From Streptomyces sp. NBC_01351 (GTDB taxonomy: Bacteria > Actinomycetota > Actinomycetes > Streptomycetales > Streptomycetaceae): a DNA stretch of 64,000 bases. A program made the translations under genes and the position numbers. Positions 16,971-25,411 of the stretch are shown one piece after another. The notes under the pieces were generated by a model. It was not told where the DNA came from and searched no databases. It saw nothing but the letters and a program-made list of their open reading frames with translations. The first letter of the stretch is position 1. The number at the start of each line of letters is the position of its first letter. The stretch lies in assembly GCF_036237315.1 (NCBI RefSeq), contig NZ_CP108356.1, positions 1,302,001 through 1,366,000 of the forward strand. The letters run 5' to 3'.

Positions 16971-17452
16971 GGGTCTGACTCCTGAAACGTGTACACGCGG
17001 TGTGCACGCATGCGCGTGCGCCGCCGAAGGCGCGGGTGGAGGGATCGGAGGGCGGACCGCAGTGCGGCCAGGTGACTCTATCGGTGGTGCGCCTCTGTCA
17101 GGACAGGGGGCCCGACTGTCGGCTTCTGGCTCCAGGTTTGCCGGAGCCCGGCAATATTCCGCCAACGGACGGATGCCATGGTGGTCCGTACCGAGACGAT
17201 GGTGCCGGGTCTGCAGTTGCCACCGTCACGGCCCCTTTGCGAGAGCCGTCGCCACGGCGCTCAAGCTTGACTCAGTCGGGGATCTTGGCGTTTCCCGGTG
17301 CGGCAGCGTGATCAACAGGCATGCTCGGGCTGTTCCAAAGGCCGATGCCGTTGTTGAGGTGTTCGTCGTCGCTCCATCCCCGTTCCGGTGAGCACGCCCC
17401 GCCTCTGACTGCGCAGGTCCCGCGGGCGAGCAACCCGAGCGGTACGACAGCG
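16971..17452. other. Intergenic region with shared palindrome
   Basis: About 480 bp with no gene I can support. It contains a perfect palindrome at 17138-17154, 168 bp upstream of the 105-aa gene. The right end borders a transposase remnant, so part of this stretch may be insertion debris. Confidence 0.5.
17138..17154. promoter_or_regulatory. Shared palindrome, site D
   Basis: TTGCCGG-AGC-CCGGCAA, 7-bp perfect arms with a 3-bp centre. It is the best-formed copy of the motif also seen at 14453-14467 and 26567-26581. It lies upstream of the 105-aa membrane protein gene. Confidence 0.55.
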
Positions 17453-17738
17453 ATGTGGGTGAGAGACCGGCTGGACGACCTCGACTTCCACCACGGCGTG
17501 CTGGCCGATTTCCGAGACCGTCTCGCGGAGGCTGGCCGTGCCGACAGCCTTCTCGACCTCGTGCTGGCCCGCCTCAAGGAGGGCCGGGCTGGTGCGTGAG
17601 CGGACCACGCAGCGCACCGACTCCACCCACGTCCTGGCCGCAGTGCGCGACCTGACCCGCCTGAAGCTGATCACCGAGGCGATACGCGCCGCGCTGGAAA
17701 AGGCCGCCGGCATCGCCGATCACCTGCTGCGAAACCCG
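17453..17738 (+). pseudogene. IS1182-type transposase remnant, frameshifted
   Basis: One frame reads RDRLDDLDFHHGVLADFRDR...LLDLVLARLKE and the next continues AGLVRERTTQRTDSTHVLAAVRDL...LITEAIRAALE. The block RTDSTHVLAAVRDLTRL is a hallmark of Streptomyces IS1182-family transposases. The frames join at GAGGGCCGGG (about 17580), where one extra G explains the shift. The N-terminus and the C-terminal catalytic part are missing and no terminal inverted repeats are visible. It is a dead internal fragment, at the 3' side of the T7SS-style operon. Confidence 0.85.
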
Positions 17739-17754
17739 GCACGCTCGGTTGGGG

Positions 17755-18750
17755 TCATGGCTCTATTTCGCGGTAGGCACTGAGCCCGCTGCGCTCCACC
17801 TTCGCGAGCAGCCCCTGCCGCGTCTGCTCGTCCGTTTTCCGGGCCTCCGCCCAGGCGCGGGCCATGTCGACGCCCTGGGTGCGCAGGCGGTCCGGACGTT
17901 CCTTCTCGGGCGTGTTCTTCAGGTCCTGGAGCCAAGTCGCCGTGAGGTAGGAGGCCGGGCCGTCCTGGTAGGTGTGCGGGGTGGTCGGGTCACTCAACAG
18001 CCGCTCCATGACGGCCCGGCGCCACTTCACGGCCCGGTCCTTGTCCTGCCCGTGCGTGACCGCGTCGCCGATGCCGTCCAGGATGCCGAACCCTCGCGCG
18101 TTCGCCGTCGGCGGCACGGTGAGCGCGTAGCCGGTCGCGTCCGGGAGCACGGTGGCGAGGCGCTGAGCGGCGGTTCGGGTTTCCGTGACGCGCAGCAGGG
18201 CGTAGGCGTGGGGGTCCTGGGCAACCTCGCGCAGGACTTTCCTGAGGACAGTGTTGTAGACGGCCAGGTGGTAAGTGCCGTCGGATTCCCACGGCGGGGT
18301 CTGCCGACCCGCCTGACGCACGTACTCGCCGTCGAGACCCGCGAGCATTTCGTGCAGATCCGGTGCGTAGTCGGCCACCGCGGTGGCCAGCGGCATACGG
18401 AGGGCGGGGTCAAGGACGAGTTCGTCCGGCGTGCTGAACCCGAGCGTGAAGAGCACATCCTTCAGAGCCTGCGCCTGCCCCTGCGTATGTCGGCCGGAGC
18501 CGTCGCTTGTCGTCACTTTGACCAGGAGCTCACCGAAGGCTGCGCAGCTCATCCCCGTACGAACTTCCACCCCTACGGACTTTTGCACCCGCTCGTCCTC
18601 GGGCAGCCCATTACAGGCAGGGGCCGTCGCGCGCCCGTAGAGGAACCACACGCCGGCCCCACCCAGCAGGATCAGACACACCCCGAGCACGAGCAGTACC
18701 CGACCGACGGTTCCCCGCGGCGTGGCTCCCCGACCCCCGCCGCCAGTCAC
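17755..18750 (-). CDS. Membrane-anchored satellite of the DUF6571-like protein (copy 2)
   Basis: 331 aa. A Gly/Arg-rich start is followed by one membrane helix (about 16-38, VGRVLLVLGVCLILLGGAGVWF) and an extracytoplasmic region with a conserved Cys pair (CNGL... and SCAAFG). The rest (GRHTQGQAQALKDVLF, PLATAVADYAPDLHEMLAGLD, VLREVAQDPHAYALLRVTE) aligns with the C-terminal third of the 762-aa protein upstream and with the neighbouring 333-aa protein. It starts with an ATGA overlap on that gene and is last in a four-gene operon. It may act as an envelope receptor, inhibitor or immunity-like partner of the large protein, but this is inference only. Confidence 0.8.
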   Translation of the reverse strand: MTGGGGRGATPRGTVGRVLLVLGVCLILLGGAGVWFLYGRATAPACNGLPEDERVQKSVGVEVRTGMSCAAFGELLVKVTTSDGSGRHTQGQAQALKDVLFTLGFSTPDELVLDPALRMPLATAVADYAPDLHEMLAGLDGEYVRQAGRQTPPWESDGTYHLAVYNTVLRKVLREVAQDPHAYALLRVTETRTAAQRLATVLPDATGYALTVPPTANARGFGILDGIGDAVTHGQDKDRAVKWRRAVMERLLSDPTTPHTYQDGPASYLTATWLQDLKNTPEKERPDRLRTQGVDMARAWAEARKTDEQTRQGLLAKVERSGLSAYREIEP

Positions 18751-19748
18751 CGCTTCAGCACTCGCTTCGCCTCGCTGCGCGCAGCGGCGGCGGATGTCTC
18801 GACAGCAGCCAGCAAACCCTGCTGCGCAGAATCGCCGATGCCGCGGGCCTCAACCCAGATGCGGGCCATGTCCACCGGCTGCGCACGGAGGTAGTCGGCC
18901 TGTGCGTCCCGTGGCGCGGTGCGCAGGCCATGCAGCCAAGCTGCGGTGATGTAGGCGGAAGGATCCTGGTTGTAAGTGCGATCCTCGATGGAAGTCTTCA
19001 GAAGGCTGTCGACCATGCTGCCCTGCCACTTCCGGGCTTGCTCGCTGTCGAGGCGCTCGATGGTGGAGAAGGCCACACCGTCCAGTGCGCCGAGCGCCCT
19101 GCCGCTTCTTGCGGGCGGGACAGTGAAGTCGTCTCCTTGCGCGTCGGCGGGGACGTACCCCAGGTCCTGTGCGGCGTAACGGGTGAGGGCCGAGTGGATG
19201 GCAGCGTAGCCCTCCGGATCCGTCGAGACGGCGCGCAGCACGGAGAGGAGGCGGCGGTAGTCCACGGCCATGTGGAAGCCGTCCCCCATCTGCCATGGGG
19301 GATCGTCCGCACCCGACTTGGTGGTGTACTGGGGGTCCAGCGAGTGGAGCCTGGCATAGATGTCGCCACTGTAGTCCGCCAGCGCGGCCGCGAGTGGTGG
19401 GCGCAACGCCGGGTCGAGGGTGAACTCCGCCCCGTAAGACCAGGTAAAGGCGTACAACACATGCTTCATGGCCTGCGCCTGCGCCTGGGTGTGCCGGCCC
19501 GGTTGGTCGCCCATGGTAGCCCTCGTGATTGCCTTCCCGAGGGCTGCGCAATCGGAAGGCCGTTCTGTGGGCGCTACCCCGAGGGACGTCATTACTTTCT
19601 CGTTACGGAGAAGTCCGTTGCAGGGCTCGGTAGGCTTCCCGCCAAGGAGCAGCCATACCCCCATTCCGCCCAGCAGTGCCAGGCACAGGCCAAGAAGGAG
19701 CAGTCTCCTGCCGCTGGGGAATCGGTGTGCGGGTCTGGTCTGGGGCAT
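18747..19748 (-). CDS. Membrane-anchored satellite of the DUF6571-like protein (copy 1)
   Basis: 333 aa with a single N-terminal membrane helix (about 15-37, RLLLLGLCLALLGGMGVWLLL) followed by CNGLLRNEKV and DCAALG, the same Cys-bearing segment as in the next gene. The domain behind it (GRHTQAQAQAMKHVLY, PLAAALADYSGDIYARLHSLD, VLRAVSTDPEGYAAIHSAL) is paralogous to the 331-aa protein and to residues about 520-700 of the 762-aa protein. It starts 29 bp after the 762-aa gene ends and overlaps the next gene by four bases. The satellite domain probably lies outside the membrane. Function not established. Confidence 0.8.
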   Translation of the reverse strand: MPQTRPAHRFPSGRRLLLLGLCLALLGGMGVWLLLGGKPTEPCNGLLRNEKVMTSLGVAPTERPSDCAALGKAITRATMGDQPGRHTQAQAQAMKHVLYAFTWSYGAEFTLDPALRPPLAAALADYSGDIYARLHSLDPQYTTKSGADDPPWQMGDGFHMAVDYRRLLSVLRAVSTDPEGYAAIHSALTRYAAQDLGYVPADAQGDDFTVPPARSGRALGALDGVAFSTIERLDSEQARKWQGSMVDSLLKTSIEDRTYNQDPSAYITAAWLHGLRTAPRDAQADYLRAQPVDMARIWVEARGIGDSAQQGLLAAVETSAAAARSEAKRVLKR

Positions 19749-19776
19749 GGCTCTTCTCGTTCCGAGCAGTCGAAAG

Positions 19777-22065
19777 TCAGTTCGTGGTGTCCGTCAGGTA
19801 CTTTTGTGCCGTGTTCGCGCCCCGGTCGTGGCCGTCGAGGATGTGGCGGCTGAGTGCCTCCACCGTCTGCCCTCTCAGGTCGGGCCGGTCTTGTGCCCAG
19901 TCCTGGACCATGATGGGAACCTGGTTGTTGACTTCCAGGTACTTGTCCGCGATTTTCGCGTTGGCTTCCGCATCGGCTGCGGATTTCATGTCGTTGCCCA
20001 TAACCCATGCCCACACGTCGACACCGCGCTGCTGCGAGTCGCCGAGGGCGAGGGTCATCCCGCCCGCTGTCGTGAAGTACAGCGGTGTGACAGCTCCGCC
20101 GATGACGTGGTAGGCCACCTTCGACTTCCAGTCCGCCTCGCTGTACGCGGCCATGCGTTTGTCGTTGACGACGTCTTCCATCACTGAGCTGTAAGCCCCC
20201 ATAGCACTGCCTGACTTGTACAGGGGGTTGGTCAGATCGTCACCGGTCGCGCCTTGCGGGATTCCTTCCATCACAAGGCTGCTGTAACGGGACTCCGCCT
20301 TGTAGAGCGTGGCGTACGCTTCCGGGTCGTCCGATAGCCCTCGAATGAACTGGACGAGGTCTTTCTGGGAGGCGGACATGTGAGTAGTGCTGCCGTCCTG
20401 GAACGAGCCGCTCCCGGACGCCGAGATGTATCTGGCGTCCAGACCCGCCAGGATCTCGTGCGTGTCGGCGGTGTAGGAGGACAGGGCGCGGGCGAGGGGT
20501 TCGCGTATGTTCTCGTGGATCTGCTGGGACGCGCCGACTTCGCCGATGATGTCGTGCATGAGGCGGGCCTGGGCTTCGGTGTGCGGGGTGACGGGCCAGG
20601 GGTCCTGCTTGGGGCCGAGCGGTGGATGGCCGGTGGTCGCCGCCTCCAGCGCCAAGCCCAAACCGATACGGCTGGTCGCGTCGTCGAGGTTCGTGACGTT
20701 GGTCCCCATGACCGTGACGCGGGGCCATTCGCGAGTCCCGTCGCCGGTGCCCGCCAGGTAGTGCAGGTGGTCGTTGGTGACCTTGTCACCGTCCGCACCG
20801 TTGCCCTTGGCATCGAAGAACGCCGTCGCCGCGTCCGGATTCTTGCTCATGACGCCGAGGAGCCCGTCGATGGCGTCGGTCTCGATGCCCTTGTGACCCG
20901 CTCCCCACTGGTAGAAGATCCCGGAATTCTTCTTCTCGGCCGCGATCAGGTCGTCACCGAGGTCGTAGAGGAACTGGTCGTCGAACTTCGTGTCAGCGTG
21001 CTGCATCAGTGTGACGAACGACTGGTAGCCGTAGAGCGGGTTCTCCTGGCGGCCGGTGTACTCGACGCCGGCCTTGTCGAGGCCCTCGGTGAACTCTCGG
21101 TAGAACCTGCCGTCTTCGCTGGCCAGCCATTCCTTGAACCGCTTCGACCCGGGCGGGGCCTCGGAGACCTTGCCCGGTACCTCGGTGGCGCCCGCCACCG
21201 TGTTCGCGAGGCCCTTCTGCAGGTTCAGGAACTGGGCGCTGCCGTCCTTCCCCGCATCGAGTGTCTTGCCGTTCAGCTTGTTCGTCAGAGCGATGGTGCC
21301 CTGCGGACCCATGCCGGCCAGGAACGTCTGGGAGAACGCCTTGTTGGTGGAGTTGTCGCGGAAGGAGCGGTCCAGTTCGGCGTATTCCGCTGCCGAGACC
21401 TTGTCGCCGCTATTGATGCGGGTGGCAATGTCCTCGGCATTGCGGGCCTCGTAGACCTCGATGTCGCCCTGCGCACCCGCGTTGAAGCCGTCGTAGGTCT
21501 CGTCGTTGCCCTTGCCGAAGGCGTCCTTGTTGCTGTCAACGACGACGGCTTCAAGGGCGATCTTGACGCCCTGGTCGGCGTCGGAGACGGCCTTTACGCG
21601 GTCGTCGATGTGCTGCTGCCACTTCGTGACCGCTTCACGGATGGAGGCCTGACCGTCCGGATCATGCTGGTAGGCGCTGCGCTCGGAGGGGGAGAGCTTG
21701 GCGTAGTCGAAGGTGACGCGACCCTGCTCGGAGACGGTCATGCCTCCCTTCGTGATCGCGTCATCACGCGCGGAATCGAGCCTCTTCTTCAGATCGGTGA
21801 ACTGCTCATGCGCGTCGCGCAGCAGGCTGGCGACCGCCTTCGCCTGGATCTGGGCCGCGGAGTACTCGTAGCGGGTGGCTGCGAAGTTCGTGTGCGCAAC
21901 CCCGGCACTGATACCGACCCAGTTCTGATTCACGGTGATCTTCTGCACCGTGTCGCCGTAACGGGTCTCAACCTTCTTCAGCTCACCGGCCATCTCATCC
22001 CACTTGGTGGCGGCCGTGCTCAGTAGACCGAGGTCGGTGGTCATCACTTCGTAATACGTCAGCAC
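19777..22065 (-). CDS. DUF6571-like large protein with WXG/LXG-type N-terminus
   Basis: 762 aa from GTG 22065, one base after the previous stop, with AGGGGGG upstream. The N-terminal 100 residues are a helical hairpin with a Trp turn (TVNQNWVGISAGVAHTNFAAT), typical of WXG100/LXG-like type VII secretion substrates. The middle is largely helical and charged. The C-terminal region includes TEAQARLMHDIIGEV, PLARALSSYTADTHEILAGLD and GLSDDPEAYATLYKAESRY. This agrees with my memory of Streptomyces DUF6571 proteins, which follow a small WXG-like gene. It is probably secreted or surface-presented. No toxin active site is recognisable. Confidence 0.82.
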   Translation of the reverse strand: MLTYYEVMTTDLGLLSTAATKWDEMAGELKKVETRYGDTVQKITVNQNWVGISAGVAHTNFAATRYEYSAAQIQAKAVASLLRDAHEQFTDLKKRLDSARDDAITKGGMTVSEQGRVTFDYAKLSPSERSAYQHDPDGQASIREAVTKWQQHIDDRVKAVSDADQGVKIALEAVVVDSNKDAFGKGNDETYDGFNAGAQGDIEVYEARNAEDIATRINSGDKVSAAEYAELDRSFRDNSTNKAFSQTFLAGMGPQGTIALTNKLNGKTLDAGKDGSAQFLNLQKGLANTVAGATEVPGKVSEAPPGSKRFKEWLASEDGRFYREFTEGLDKAGVEYTGRQENPLYGYQSFVTLMQHADTKFDDQFLYDLGDDLIAAEKKNSGIFYQWGAGHKGIETDAIDGLLGVMSKNPDAATAFFDAKGNGADGDKVTNDHLHYLAGTGDGTREWPRVTVMGTNVTNLDDATSRIGLGLALEAATTGHPPLGPKQDPWPVTPHTEAQARLMHDIIGEVGASQQIHENIREPLARALSSYTADTHEILAGLDARYISASGSGSFQDGSTTHMSASQKDLVQFIRGLSDDPEAYATLYKAESRYSSLVMEGIPQGATGDDLTNPLYKSGSAMGAYSSVMEDVVNDKRMAAYSEADWKSKVAYHVIGGAVTPLYFTTAGGMTLALGDSQQRGVDVWAWVMGNDMKSAADAEANAKIADKYLEVNNQVPIMVQDWAQDRPDLRGQTVEALSRHILDGHDRGANTAQKYLTDTTN

Positions 22066-22066
22066 G

Positions 22067-22519
22067 TCATTCCCCCCTGCCCAGGCCGTTCAGTTTCGAG
22101 TTCGACGCGCGAAACTGGTCACCCAGGCCGATATCGTTCCGGGCGATAAAATTCGAGGCGCCGCGCAGCTGGTTCTTCTCTGCGGCAAGGCGTCCCATCA
22201 GGACCGTGACCTGCTTGTCCCAGGTATCCGCGACCTTCTTCAGGCCGGCGGCGGTGTCCCAGCCGTCGAAGCCCTTGCCGGCAGCGCTGGTGGTCTCGTC
22301 GGCGTGGTCGGCGGCCTTCTGCGTGCTCTTCTCAAGCTCGTTCTCGATCGTGTTCGCCGCGGCTGTCTTCTCCGCCGGCGTCGAACCGAACGCACCCGCA
22401 CCGCCCGGCACCAAGGGACCCGCCGGTCCACCGCCCACACCGTTCAGCCGCATGGCCGCCTGCCGCGCGGACGCATCCGCGCGCTCAACGCCCCACTCGT
22501 GATCGAAATCCCCTGACAC
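22067..22519 (-). CDS. WXG-like small partner protein
   Basis: 150 aa from GTG 22519 (GGAGGGG upstream); an ATG 18 bases earlier would place the ribosome-binding site inside the gene. A flexible Gly/Pro/Ala-rich N-terminal third (GGGPAGPLVPGGAGAFG) precedes two helices around a Trp-containing turn (DGWDTAAGLKKVADTWDKQ), then GASNFIARNDIGLGDQF. This resembles WXG100/EspC-like chaperone partners of type VII substrates. It begins the four-gene operon and is followed at once by the 762-aa gene, so a co-secreted or chaperoned heterodimer is likely. No ESX core genes are in the window, so any export machinery must be elsewhere. Confidence 0.75.
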   Translation of the reverse strand: MSGDFDHEWGVERADASARQAAMRLNGVGGGPAGPLVPGGAGAFGSTPAEKTAAANTIENELEKSTQKAADHADETTSAAGKGFDGWDTAAGLKKVADTWDKQVTVLMGRLAAEKNQLRGASNFIARNDIGLGDQFRASNSKLNGLGRGE

Positions 22520-22550
22520 GACTCGCCCCTCCCCCATCCGCAGATCATGA

Positions 22551-22760
22551 TCATATGCATAGCAATGGCAAACGGGGACCTACGAACGCGGAGAAGCTCT
22601 GCGGTCCGCGCCATTCCTTGTGGGTCGGAGCCTTGGCGAAGCAGCGCCGGGAGCCCAGCGAGCGCAGCAGCGGACCGAGTGGGCGCCGGGTGACCACGCC
22701 CTGCGCCTCGCGGAGCTCTGCCAGGGTGACGCCAGTGGTCTCCTCGTAGGTGTTGTCACC
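22551..22760 (-). pseudogene. Orphan C-terminal gene fragment, unknown family
   Basis: One minus-strand frame reads YEETTGVTLAELREAQGVV, then TRRPLGPLLRSLGSRRCF and AKAPTHKEWRGPQSFSAFVG before a TGA. Its codons have strong third-position G/C like a real gene, yet there is no in-frame start or conserved beginning upstream. I do not recognise the family. It ends 32 bp before the WXG-like gene. It may be the tail of a gene lost during rearrangement. Confidence 0.4.
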
Positions 22761-22900
22761 GCACCTACGGCTGCTGGGGAAACGCCGCTCATGCGGTGAT
22801 GAGCCCGAGGGTGGCCACGGCGGCGGCCGCCACTACTTGTCGGGCCGACGCTGCCGAGGTCGGTACGGCTCGGCTCCAGGATGGGCGCGGGTGGCACACC

Positions 22901-24040
22901 TCAAGGGATCTGCGGCGTCTGCAACCCCGTACAGCCGCCGCGCCGCGCCTGGTCGTCCGCGAACGCGGCCACGTACTCGCGCAACAGCAACCGCCGCTCG
23001 CTGCGTTCGGCCTCCGTCAAGGGCCCGGGCTTCGCGCCTTCTTCCCTTGAGGAGTAGCCTTCGGCCCAATGCGCGGCGAAGCCGGCGTTCTCACCGCCGC
23101 ACTTGGCGACGGCCCACGCCCGGTCCGCGGTCAGCGCGGGCTTCCAGGCGCGGCCAGTGCCCATCGGCAGCGGGTCGGGGCCTGATCCCATCTCGCGCAT
23201 CTTCCCGGCCCAATCGCCACGCCAGCTGGTGAGTTCGACGAGCGGCCTGCCCGGCGCACCTCCACCCTGGTGCCCCTCGGCGGCCTTGCCCGGCGCGTAC
23301 AAGGTGCAGCGCCCGACGACTCCGCCATCGGCGATGGCGATACGGACCTGTCCGTCGCTGCCTTCTGCCGGGACGTTGGTGGTGGCCAGAGCGTTGCAGG
23401 CGGTGCCTTTCGCCTGGGCGCGGGGCACAAACGTGCCCCTGTCCGGTACCGCCCCGTCCTTCGGTGCGGGCAGCGGCTCACCACCGCAGCCGAGCTTCTC
23501 GGTCATCTCGTTCGCCATCCGCACCGCGAGCCGCAGCATGGCCGCCTTCTCCTCGCGGCTCTTCGCGAAGTACGTCCAAGTGCTCACCAGCAGCCTGTGG
23601 TGTTCCCCGAACGGCTCCCTGGCGCGGCGCGGACACTCGGGCATGAGGTAGACGAGGCTGTTCTCGTCCTCGAAACCGGGAAGCCCGCCGGGCAGTACGG
23701 CGTGCGGGGCACGGGAACTGCCGATGGACGACATCTCCTTGTCCCGCTCCGCCCCGCCGAGGTAGGCGTTCACGGCGACCACGACCCTGCCCTGGTCGCT
23801 CTCCAGCACGCAGCGGTACCGGCCCCGTTCCTCCTCGAAGGACTCCTCCTGAGCCCCGAGCCCCACTCCCTTCCTCACCGTTTCCAGGTCCTTGCCGACC
23901 AGCGTGCCCCCGCACGCCTCACGGGCCAGCCACCAGTCCTTCACCGGCGCCCGGACCGAGAATCCGACGATGACCAGTACGGCCAGCACACATGCCGAAG
24001 CCCACAACCACCGTCGGTGCGCCCATGCCCAGTTCTCCAC
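22901..24040 (-). CDS. Single-pass membrane protein of unknown function
   Basis: 379 aa from GTG 24040, which has GGAGGC four bases upstream; the frame is open further but upstream codons look non-coding. One membrane helix lies near the N-terminus (RRWLWASACVLAVLVIVGFSV), followed by DWWLAREACGGTLVGKDLETV and a long extracytoplasmic region with several Cys (RYRCVLESD, LGCGGEPLP, GTACNAL, GRCTLYA, KCGGEN). Cys immediately after the helix also occurs in the two satellites of the neighbouring operon (CNGL), which suggests a shared exported architecture. This type is common in Streptomyces near WXG-like genes. Function unknown. Confidence 0.75.
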   Translation of the reverse strand: MENWAWAHRRWLWASACVLAVLVIVGFSVRAPVKDWWLAREACGGTLVGKDLETVRKGVGLGAQEESFEEERGRYRCVLESDQGRVVVAVNAYLGGAERDKEMSSIGSSRAPHAVLPGGLPGFEDENSLVYLMPECPRRAREPFGEHHRLLVSTWTYFAKSREEKAAMLRLAVRMANEMTEKLGCGGEPLPAPKDGAVPDRGTFVPRAQAKGTACNALATTNVPAEGSDGQVRIAIADGGVVGRCTLYAPGKAAEGHQGGGAPGRPLVELTSWRGDWAGKMREMGSGPDPLPMGTGRAWKPALTADRAWAVAKCGGENAGFAAHWAEGYSSREEGAKPGPLTEAERSERRLLLREYVAAFADDQARRGGCTGLQTPQIP

Positions 24041-24296
24041 CCGTGCCTCCACTCCCCACTCACCCGAGTGCCACTTCCGGCACCAGTGTGCACAGCAGCC
24101 CCGACCGCCCCTCTCCCCGGTCCATCGGCCAGCCATCTGCGGGGCCTCTACCAGGTCACGAACGCATCGGTCAAGGACCCGTTGATGCAAATCGGCCGCG
24201 GAATCGGAGCTTCGGGGAAGGGGGATCGGCTGCCCGAAGCCGTCGTAGGCGGTGGTGCTGTCCGCGCTGCGCGCTTCGCTGCCAGATCTCAAGGCC

Positions 24297-24692
24297 TCAG
24301 CCCTGCGACCGTGGGCCTGACGCTTCGCCGTGAGCCAACCGGAAAAGGACCTTGGAGTACACCATGGTCGCCGCAGCGGTAACGGTCGCAACGGCCGCCA
24401 ACGCGAGGATCCCCAGCAGCGTGGGCCACTGACGCATCTCGTCGCTGCGGCAGAATCGGTCTTGGGGGGACGGCTCGACGAACGGGCCCCGGCAAAAACT
24501 GCGGCTCCCCTGTTCGGGGCCGTAGTCGGCGAACATCAGGAAGGCGAACCATCCCCAGATCACCAAGGCCATGATCATCCACGCAATCGACCACGCCTCG
24601 ATGCGGCCCGCGTCCTGGCTCACTTTCCCAGCACGGCCCAGTGCGGCATCTGCGGAATCGGACACTTCCAAAGCCGTCTCATCGGCTGCCAT
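24297..24692 (-). CDS. Small two-helix membrane protein with Cys loop (left of pair)
   Basis: 131 aa. Helix one is SIAWMIMALVIWGWFAFLMF. It is followed by an extracytoplasmic loop with two Cys (SFCRGPF and RFCRSDE), then helix two (LLGILALAAVATVTAAATMVY) and a short basic tail. The divergent neighbour at 24896-25303 has the same plan: helix, Cys-containing loop of similar size, helix, short tail. The two are therefore probably distant paralogues. No known domain. The start codon has no strong ribosome-binding site. Confidence 0.6.
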   Translation of the reverse strand: MAADETALEVSDSADAALGRAGKVSQDAGRIEAWSIAWMIMALVIWGWFAFLMFADYGPEQGSRSFCRGPFVEPSPQDRFCRSDEMRQWPTLLGILALAAVATVTAAATMVYSKVLFRLAHGEASGPRSQG

Positions 24693-24895
24693 CCTTTCCC
24701 CAACCTACGGCGAACGATCTTCAGTTCATCACACTATGCCTGCACCCTGGACTGGCATCCCCAAGAGCCGCTCCGGAACTCCCCACGTTGACAGGTGCTG
24801 TCCACGGGCCGACCGGAGCGGAGCGAATCGTCCGCTGTCCGCACCATGGGGGCTGATTGTTCTGGCAAATAGGGGCGGGGCTTAGGTTCTGTGCC

Positions 24896-25303
24896 ATGAC
24901 AACATTGAGAGCGCGGGCGTACGACCGGGAGTTCCGCCATCGTGCCCACCGCCAGAGAGTCCTGGGCATACGCCTGTTGACTGTGGCTTCACTGATCTGG
25001 CTTTGGATGGCCTACCAGTTGCTAGTGCCCTTCACCGCGGAGAGCGGCGGCAAGTACGGGGGAGAGATTTCTTGCAGGTCAATGGCCTTCCACAATCTCG
25101 GCGAGGAAAGAAGGGTGGCCTACTCAGAGCGGCACGAGAAGTGCAACATCGAGCGGGACCCGGGCGTGGTACTCGCCTGGCTGTTGCTGTCCGTTCCCGT
25201 CGCTGCCACCGGTCTGTTCCAGTCCGCTTCGGGCTCCTCGGCGTTGCGTATCAGCGAGCAGATGGTGGAGTACACGCGCCTGGCAAGCCTGCCCGAGGAG
25301 TGA
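24896..25303 (+). CDS. Small two-helix membrane protein with Cys loop (right of pair)
   Basis: 135 aa from ATG 24896. Helix one is LLTVASLIWLWMAYQLLVPF. The loop carries ISCRSMAF and EKCNIERDPG, helix two is VVLAWLLLSVPVAATGLF, and the tail is acidic. It is divergent from the 131-aa gene with a 203-bp shared promoter region. The paired Cys suggest a disulphide outside the membrane. A partner or sensor function of the adjacent membrane and WXG-like genes is possible, but nothing in the sequence shows it. Confidence 0.65.
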   Translation: MTTLRARAYDREFRHRAHRQRVLGIRLLTVASLIWLWMAYQLLVPFTAESGGKYGGEISCRSMAFHNLGEERRVAYSERHEKCNIERDPGVVLAWLLLSVPVAATGLFQSASGSSALRISEQMVEYTRLASLPEE

Positions 25304-25411
25304 GATCGACGCAGCACGTGTTCGCGGGCGAGTACCCAGCCCCCGAGGGGCAAGGGGAACGCCGACCGGCAGCCGGCCCTGTCGGTTGCGGGGCGGCTTG
25401 AATCGGTGCCA

